From Chrysomallon squamiferum (taxonomy: Eukaryota; Mollusca; Gastropoda; Neomphalida; Peltospiridae), in contig CM022674.1 in assembly GCA_012295275.1 (NCBI GenBank), positions 10,171,792 through 10,235,791 of the forward strand: DNA of 64,000 nucleotides. The letters are read 5' to 3'. Below the pieces are notes generated by a model. That model was not told the origin of the DNA, ran no database searches, and worked only from the letters and a program-made list of their open reading frames with translations. How positions within the stretch are numbered: position 1 is the stretch's first letter; every line of letters begins with the position of its first letter. A program made the position numbers and the translations under genes. Shown one piece after another: positions 56,501 through 64,000 of this stretch.

Positions 56501-59500
56501 TCCTTGAGCACTTGCCATTCGGAGAGCGCTGCGATGTCCTTGCTTGTGAATGTTAGATCAATGGCAGATTGGCCACCAGTGATGTCGCTAGTGTACGTCA
56601 ATGTTCTGTCATTCAGACAGACCTGCAGGTTTTGCTCTTTGAAATTTTCGAGGACGATTCCAGGGCTGTCGTCTGTCACCACCCCATAAGGTATTGTGAC
56701 AGTTGAAATCGCCCGCTATAATGAGCTTGTTGTTTGTTGTTATCATTTTGTTTAAGTCATGGGTTTGGATGGTGTATAGTGTGGGAGTGGGTTGGCTGTA
56801 TATGTTATATGTTGTGATGTGCCCCCATTTCTGACTGGCCGCACTTGGGCAACTGCGGCCTCATTTCTATCAGTGTGTATCTGTACCCATCAATGGTGAT
56901 GGTTGTATTTGTTAATTTGCTGCTAAACGTCAGTGTGGTCCAGTAGCTTGGAATTTTCCACATTTCCACACTGACTAATTTAGCATTTGTTTGTTCTATA
57001 ATTTCTTTGTTGAACGTCTCAACGTCTGCATATGGGTAGTAAAAACCGAAATCTATCGAGATGTATTTGTGAATTATTGTTTCTTTTGTTTTTGTTGTTC
57101 GTTTGCGTTGTTGTTGTTGTGTAATGAGTGTTTGTTTTGGCTGCTGTTGTGTGAGCAGTGTTTTTCTGGGTTGTGGTGTGGGTATTTTCTTTGTTTGTTT
57201 GGCATTAGGGATTATTTTTGGTAATACCCTGACAATAAATATTTCATCCCAGATAGTTATGCTGGGACCTATAGCTTTTAGTGATTTTGTATCTATTTCG
57301 AAATATATTTCTTTTCCATTTTGATTGTTGTTAACTTTAGTTGCTTTGTCTATGATGTGTATTTGCACTTCTAACAAATAACGCAACTTTTTTTCGATGT
57401 CTATGTGGATTTTTTTAGTTTTTTTCCTTTTTATTGTTTACCAAATGTTTTGATCGCTTTTGTTTTCGGTGTCTCTGTCGCGTAGCCTTGCCAATATGTG
57501 TAAGTTTCTGTTAATGATTTATTGTTCCTCTGTTTCCTCCAAGTCCGAATGTGTGTGGTGGGATGTGTTGTTGTTTCTCTTTTTTTGTTTTCTGTTACCT
57601 TTCTTTTCTGCGGAGCTAGGGCTCCTGTCCCTAGGTTGTTTAGGAACTTTAGTTTCCATGTCTGAATCAACTGTCACAGTGCTGTATGTTTTCGTGTGTT
57701 TGTTTGCCATTGTTGTTTGTAGGTGTAATTGTTTTGTTTGTTTTTTGTTTTTTTAAATATTTATATTCCAAATATATAGACATGTCTATATTAATTTTAA
57801 AAAGTCTAAAGCTGTTGTAACTCACTTTGAGACCGAGATGAAGCTAAAATGTATATTTGTTATTTAAGACACCAGAAAAATAAAAGAAAAAAGAAGAACA
57901 AATAGTAAAAAAGAAAAAAGAAAAGTAATAAGAGTAACAATAATACAAATACCAACAAATAATATAAATAAGAATCTAAAACTGAATAAATAAAGAAAAT
58001 GATACAGTATCTTTAGTTTCTGAATTCAGCTCAGCAAGCACAATCCGTACCTGAGTGTTCTTCATAGCTTCTCTTTCGGGCTTACGCCATGTCGGGGTCA
58101 ACCATCATGGCAGCGAGTCTGTTGTGAGAATCAACAGCTCAAACCAAAATTATATTTAAATATGAATGGTCAGGCACCTTTTGGTTCTAATTTGGTTACC
58201 AGCAGCATGAGTGGGCTTGAGTATTTCCTTTTACCTTGGATAAAATTATAAATTAAAGAAATTAAGCTAATAATAATGTGGTTTTATTTCCAGAATTATA
58301 AGCCTGTTGAAGAAACTGAACTGACTATGGTGGAAACTCTGGAAGACTTGACCAAGATGTTTGAAACACTAAAGCAACAAAAAGAGATAGCTGTGGATTT
58401 AGAGGTTCAGAATATCTTCTTTTATTTTAGTTTAGAATATTACTTCCCAGTCCTTACTAGAAAAAAAAGTTAAAAAATTGTATCATTACATTTTACTGAA
58501 CATAACTGTAGTAAAAAATGGAGGTGATTATTATGTTCACTGATGCAAATATATCCTAGTTTTAATAATAATAATAACACATACAAATTTTAATTTTATA
58601 TATACTTTTTTTTATTATTTATGTTCTTTAAGAATATGTTCATTCTTTTTACATATGTATGAATATTTGTATAAATAAATCTCATATTTATCAACAACAC
58701 ACTAAAAGTTGTATATCTTTTTGTATTATCAGGAGCATCATTTGAATTCTATGTATTGTTTATTATTATTTTTCATTTTTGATTTTTATAACAATACACA
58801 CAGAATTGTATATCTTTTTTCTGTTACATAAAATTCAAATTATGTAGTATATCTTTTTTATTTAAAACACAGGCTCACTCTTACCGGACATTTCAAGGAA
58901 TAACGTGTTTAATGCAGATATCAACAAGAGAGCAGGACTTCATCATTGACACATTGGCTTTGCGCAGTGACATCTGCATGTTAAATGACATATTCACTGA
59001 TCCCAGTATTGTTAAGGTAATATGTAATCTTTTTCTCTGTAAAACATTTAAACAACATATACATTTTTAATTAAATTTTATATCTGAATATTTATTTGAT
59101 GTAAAAGTAACTAAAAGATACAAACACTTTTGTATAAATAAAGCTAACTTCTGTTTTTGTAATATTTAATACTTCATTTTAAAATCTCATGAAATAAAAA
59201 TAAAAATAACAGTTTCTGCAGAATTTAAAAACCAAGTTTAAAAGAATAAATTCATTTCTTTTTAAAATCCTTGTATTATAGAGAAGAGGACAAAATTGGA
59301 TTAATGTGTTTAGTCAGAGGTGACCATTCATGGCATAATGAGACAACAAGATTTTTATTGTTAGGTTTTTCATGGAGCTGATTCTGATGTAGTGTGGTTA
59401 CAGCGAGATTTTGGTGTTTACATTGTGAACCTGTTTGATACTGGCCAGGCAGCGAGACTTTTGCAACATAGTCGCTTTTCTCTCTCTCACCTTTTACAAG

Positions 59501-62500
59501 TGTACTGCAATCTCACTGTAGATAAACAGTATCAGCTTGCTGATTGGAGGATACGGTAGGTCACATGTAATCTTCTAACCAATGAGATTTAACATATCAA
59601 CTCTTAAAGGTATTGAAACATTATAAAATAAAAACTATTATCTGGTTAAGCCTTTGTAAATATATATTAAAGGTATAATTATCTTTATTATAGTATTTAA
59701 AAGTGTACAATTCATTGTGGATTAGATACTGTCATTTAATTTTATTTTATGTCAATGTGTTTTTATTCAAATGAATGTAATTTAGAAAAATGATTTTAGA
59801 ATTACATTTTTGTATATACTTTTTATTATTTTTTAACATTTAGTATATGTTTGTGTCTCTGTGTGTGAATAATTTGTATTAATACCACAGATCTAGCTGA
59901 TTAATGGCCCTGGTAAATGCTTCCATGTTTAATCTGATATATGTACAGGATGCTTTGATATTAATTTAATTTAAATAGTTGAGACAGCAGAGTAAATGAT
60001 ATTAACCTAATAATGTATGAAGTTTGATATTCGTGCATTGTCCATTACTAAAATTTAAAAAAAATAAAAACAATAACGTTATGTTTTCTTTCCTACTTTA
60101 GACCACTTCCAGACGTTCTGATAAACTATGCTAGAGAAGACACACACTACTTGCTGTACATTTACGACCGAATGAGGAAAGAATTAATAGACAATGGAAA
60201 TGAACAGAAAAACCTGCTACATGCTGTCATTACAAAAAGCACACAAATATGCAGAAAGGTATTTTAAAAAACAGTTACTAGATTTTAAGAATATTGTTAT
60301 CTTTAGGTATACCAATCTGGGTGATTCATGTTTTGTATTTTAAGTGTGTGTGTGTGTGTGTGAGTCTGTATTCCAGCATATATCACTGTTCTCAGTTTAG
60401 TACTGGTTTCTTTCACACACTCTCTTTTTTTAATTTTTATACACATGCTGATTCATGGTGTGACAATATCCTGTGGATTAAGAAAAGGATGTTTATGAAA
60501 TACATTTTTTGATGGGATGTTTTAATTAACAAAAACTTTTGTTTTATTGTTTAACCATTAACAGCAGGTTTTTACATTGTCCACTGTTTTATTGTTAATT
60601 ACAGGTGTACACAAAGCCAGTGTTTAAGGAAGGTGACTACCTGGAGCTGTACAAGAAAAGTAAAAAAGCTTTCAACTCGCAGCAACTACAGGCACTGAGA
60701 AATCTCTACAGCTGGCGAGATAGAACTGCTCGTGTTGAAGATGAAAGTATTGGGTCAGTTTTTTACATTTATAAGAAATATAAAATCTGATTTTAACTCT
60801 TTAAAACATTCTTCCATCATCAGTTAAAAATATCTTAAATACCTTCTCTGTAGAACTGTTTGAATGTGTAACTAATGAATGTGATTATAATTATAGGGTA
60901 TTATTTGCTTCAAGTGTCCAAACTAGAAATAACACAATTAAAATTGGTAAAATGTGGAAATGCTCGTATACATAGATTTATATTTTATATTTGTATTGAG
61001 TAATATAATTTCACATTGTTAATTTGCTGTACATTTATCAACATATATGAATAAAATAAAAACATGAAAGATGTATAAATATTTTTTAAACTATGTTAAG
61101 TATTGTTTCTTTTAGTGACTGAAATGGTATGGTGTTTGTTACTTGTTTCAGTTATGTGTTGCCAAATCACATGATGTTACAGATCAGTTCGATTCTACCA
61201 CGAGAAAGCCAGGGTGTCATAGCCTGTTGTAACCCAATTCCACCCTTAGTCAGACAATACCTCATAGAGTTACACAACATCGTCACAGAGGCCAGAGAGG
61301 CTCCGTTAACAAAGGTAGTTTACATAAGTAAAAATTTGCACTAATAACGAAAATAAAATTATACATCATTGCATTTAGCAAAAGTAGCTAAGTATTATTT
61401 TTTTTGAAAATGAAATATCACCTTTATTGAATGTGATTTGTTGATAAAAGATAATAATATATTTATATGGATACAATATATAATTTTTTTTTCAGGTACA
61501 AAATATTTCTGCTCCTAAGCCATCAGTTTATCAACATCCAAAGTATGATGTAGAAAGTTTGTTAAACTGCCCACATGACATGTCACATTCAGCCAAAAAT
61601 ACCTTTTCTTTATCATCCACCCCTGGTGAGAATTAATACTTTTACAAAATTTATTAACTGTCTTAGTAGTTTTCATCATATTTATTAATTATTTTTTTAA
61701 TTACTGTTTTACAAAGCAGGTTAATAATTTCATTAATACAAAGGAATTAAATAACTTTTTAAATAAAAATTAGAAAATATTTTAAAAATAGTTTGGTTTA
61801 TAACCCTGTTGTCAGCAAATACTGACATTATGTTTCATAAATGTTCATTAATTTTTTTTTATTTATGAAGAGCATTTAAAGTTCTAGTTTTTTTCCTCCT
61901 TTTTTTTAATTATATTTGAATTTCAAATCTTCTTTACAATAAAAAAGTTATTCTTTTATCAGAAAGAAAAATAAATGAAAAACTTAAAAAATTAAAAGTT
62001 AAAAATAATTAAGAGAAAGAAATATTATGTTAATTCATTTATGGGCAATGATCACAAGTTACCTGTTCTTACACGTTACGAATTTGATAAACTTTCAGAC
62101 TCAAAGTTGACAGCAAAGATACCATCAATGTTTGGAGGTGAAAATCATCTCATCATAGTAAAAAGGAAACCAGTTTTAACTGTGTTTGAATGGAATCCTA
62201 AAGTAAGAAAGAAATCTTTTACTGCTGTAATCATTAACTCATATTTACTCTTACAACATAACATCCTGAAATGTTTTTAAGCACTTCTTCATGAACAGAA
62301 CAGCATTTATCATTTTTGAAAAGCAGCCATGATGATATTGTATGATGAAATTTAACTCAGCTGGCTGTACAAACTAGCTATTTTAATTTAAATTAAAAAG
62401 ATGATAAATATATTGTGTTGGTTTGAAATATTAAAGAATACATAAAAATAGGTTTTTATTTTTTAAATTCCTCATGCTAAGTGATTTTATTATTCCTTTA

Positions 62501-63995
62501 AATCAAAACTAAAAAAAATTACTTAAAATTCATTTTGTATAATACTTTATTTGTAATAATGGATGGGTTTGACTTTAAAAATGTTTTGTATAATGGTCAG
62601 TTTCAGAAAAATGGTGTTTTTACAACAAATGCAAGTGAAAAAGCTCTGCAGATATTGAAATCTTTCTCTAGTCCATTTGAAAAGGTAAACAATCATTATA
62701 TCTGAAAATATTTTATAACCTTCAAAAATCAAATCTCAGTAAGTATAAATGTGTTTTTTTCAGTTCCTGTTTTACTTTTCAAAAATGTTTATTAGTTGTT
62801 TTTTTTTTAAATAAAAAGATAGAATTATACTAAAACCTTAAAATCTTTTAAAACAGTCCTTGTTGTATATGAATAACTGCAGTGTTTTAATAGAAACTAA
62901 AGTAAATTAAAACCAAGAAATTATATTAAATAAGAAAGAATTATAAACATTTTTAAAAACGTTTTTAATCTTTATTTTCAAGTATTTGCCACCTGAAGCA
63001 TTAAGTTCTGCAGACTCACAGGAGAATAAGAAGCAGTCTTCTGATCAAATGGATGAGGTTAATATATTATTATGTTAATATTTTCAACAAAATATTAAAC
63101 ATATTCTTTAAAAAAATCCTAGTTCAACAACATTTAAAAAACAAATTTGTTATTATTATATTTCATGAAAGAAAATTTGAGACTGTATATCTATTTTGTC
63201 TCCTTATAGATGGAAAGTCAGTGATTTTATTTAGATACTGGTGGATGTACACAGAAGAAGTAAAATTTATCTATGTATAAATCAGTACATTGTGTTTGTG
63301 TCTGAATGTCCTAGTGAAAAGTAACAGCAATCAGACTGTACATGAATATAGAACATAGCATGTGCATGCACAAGCCTTCACACAAACATACACACACAGA
63401 TAAAGCACAGACAAAAGAATGTATGAAATATTAACGTGTGTGTTTTATTTTAAATCTGTAGAAAAGAAAGCCCTCTTGGAGACTGAAACCTCACACAAAA
63501 CCAAAAAGAATAAAGAGAAAAGAGGAAGAAGATAAGATAGATCCAACAACTGGTCAACCACAACATTTATTTTGTAAATATCTTCTTAATCCACAAAAAC
63601 ATACTCTACTAAATACAGAGGGAAAATAAATATTTATCAAAGTTTAATTGAGAGAAGCAACTGCTTTTTATAAATTGGTATTGTTATAGTTTTCCTCATA
63701 TGATTATTATTACAAATGTGAATAATATGCATACAAATTTAGGAATTTAAATTTATTTTTTTACCTTTTTTAGCTTTATTTTTAAATAATTTTAATAATT
63801 GTATAAATTTGACTTTTTAATGTGTACAAATGTGTATAAATTGAGAAAACCATGTATGTGGATGTCATTTTTTTTTTAAAAGTGTTTTGGAATTCTGATT
63901 TAGTACCACCTGTAAAGAAACAGAAAGTTGACACAGTGACAAACCCTGTGATTACAAAGGAGGAAGAAATGACTCAGGTTTCACTAAGACAACAG
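49620..63995 (+). CDS. EXOSC10: Exosome component 10 / Rrp6 3'-5' exoribonuclease, 3' end beyond window
   Basis: Nineteen exons in frame: 49620-49751, 50403-50536, 50705-50828, 51277-51381, 51646-51796, 52125-52182, 52534-52609, 58294-58404, 58873-59016, 59365-59555, 60102-60258, 60605-60753, 61152-61314, 61496-61625, 62099-62202, 62607-62684, 62983-63057, 63462-63573, 63904-63995 (762 codons so far). The enzyme trims and degrades nuclear RNA with the exosome. The N-terminal PMC2NT domain (about 45-135), which binds Rrp47/C1D in relatives, is recognisable from DKFDVLIDANDQLLERVG. The linker includes FPHPYQYELDHF. The DEDD-Y nuclease domain keeps Asp295 and Glu297 (AVDLE), Asp353 (HGADSD), and Tyr418 and Asp422 (YAREDTHY). 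An HRDC domain follows at about 482-560 (SWRDRTARVEDES, YVLPNHMML, CCNPIPPLVRQ). The C-terminal part is basic, with KRKPSW and KPKRIKRK as likely nuclear signals. Intron 7 (5.7 kb) contains an antisense LINE. The last exon shown ends in a donor at 63996. Confidence 0.96.
52731..53080. other. GC-shifted island in EXOSC10 intron 7, possible transposon remnant
   Basis: Base composition jumps from the AT-rich intron to roughly balanced. On - the right part reads like a Lys/Thr/Asn-rich coding fragment (for example KKNKETSTAAKNRTN), similar in style to the LINE proteins to its right, but frames break after about 40 codons. It may be a detached end of that LINE or a different element. Confidence 0.35.
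53090..53295. repeat. Direct tandem duplication, about 110-bp unit
   Basis: GCCAATGGTCTTTTTATTGA (53090) and GGCCAAATGTCTTTTTATTT (53201) each begin a copy. Both contain TTTAAAAGATGCTATAAACA, CCTGCA(A/G)CTAAAAA and GTTAACTTATTTA. A TTTTA run separates them. Confidence 0.9.
53493..53520. repeat. Poly(A) tract
   Basis: About 28 A residues on + directly beside the low-coordinate (3') end of the antisense LINE. Because the LINE is on -, this is poly(T) in its own sense, so it is not a normal LINE A-tail. Confidence 0.9.
53530..57756 (-). mobile_element. Decayed LINE retrotransposon with ORF1, endonuclease, reverse transcriptase and RNase H
   Basis: Lies antisense in EXOSC10 intron 7 and is broken by frameshifts. 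In element order: an ORF1-like protein (57710-56805, several frames) that is Gln/Lys/Thr-rich and stops short at RPQLPKCGQ, where zinc knuckles are expected; the second half of an AP-type endonuclease (IIAGDFNCHNTLWG near 56710, then SAIDLTFTS and SDHHPI to 56170); reverse transcriptase (55941-55086, with GPDKISYTIL, PISYRPITLTS, FLDIEKAFD near 55480, and FADD at 55196-55185); a thumb region with LDYRATAYSNA; an RNase H start YTDGSK (54364-54347); and a C-terminal Cys/His cluster C-x-CG-...-HYLFHC near 53710. RNase H plus this Cys/His tail suits the Jockey/I group. The start of the endonuclease is absent, so this copy is not autonomous. Confidence 0.9.
58020..58230. other. GC-shifted patch beside the LINE, unidentified
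   Basis: A short stretch of balanced composition (CTTACGCCATGTCGGGGTCA and neighbours) in otherwise AT-rich intron 7, ending about 60 bp before exon 8. No frame or repeat end is recognised; it is possibly a transposon fragment. Confidence 0.3.
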
Positions 63996-64000
63996 GTAAA

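Noticed and set aside
61955-62012. Alternative acceptor TTTTATCAG for EXOSC10 exon 15
   Set aside because: Both the phase-1 and phase-0 readings from it reach a stop codon before the conserved part of the exon.

Overview
This is eukaryotic, animal DNA. It is AT-rich and dense in microsatellites, with canonical GT-AG introns of roughly 50 bp to 2 kb (one is 5.7 kb). The six genes recovered are animal-type: a GNAT acetyltransferase, an unrecognised type II membrane protein, GABARAP (Atg8), mitochondrial methionyl-tRNA formyltransferase, CDC42, SHP2/corkscrew and the nuclear exosome nuclease EXOSC10/Rrp6 count seven in all when the acetyltransferase is included. The microsatellite style, moderate intron size and presence of a Ser/Thr-rich multi-Cys surface protein suggest a mollusc or related lophotrochozoan. 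That is inference; no sequence here proves it. There is no operon structure, and the genes look like unrelated neighbours.

Layout. 0-3 kb: microsatellite-rich DNA, then a single-exon GNAT acetyltransferase on + (1978-2568). 3.9-10.3 kb: a nine-exon + gene for a 538-aa type II membrane protein with two copies of a 7-Cys domain joined by Ser/Thr-rich linkers. I rebuilt its exons, which keep frame throughout; the domain family is not one I can name. 12.9-16.4 kb: GABARAP on +, three exons, with a long 3' UTR. 16.9-22.2 kb: MTFMT on -, ten exons, converging on GABARAP, with a 763-bp inverted-repeat transposon in intron 2 and an unusually long N-terminal extension. 22.2-26.4 kb: AT-rich DNA, probably including the CDC42 3' UTR. 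26.4-29.8 kb: CDC42 on -, four coding exons, one upstream 5' UTR exon and an ETS/CRE-like promoter. 29.8-37.6 kb: gene-poor AT-rich DNA. 37.6-45.1 kb: SHP2 on -, fourteen coding exons, 603 aa. 45.1-49.6 kb: intergenic DNA between divergent genes, with a 20-bp-period minisatellite. 49.6-64.0 kb: EXOSC10 on +, nineteen exons, running off the right edge. Its 5.7-kb intron 7 holds a decayed, RNase H-bearing LINE in antisense orientation (about 53.5-57.8 kb).

By function: GABARAP works in autophagosome formation, MTFMT in mitochondrial translation initiation, CDC42 and SHP2 in actin and receptor tyrosine kinase signalling, and EXOSC10 in nuclear RNA decay. All key catalytic or lipid-attachment residues that I checked in these genes are present. 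The least explained object is the duplicated-domain type II membrane protein at 4-10 kb.
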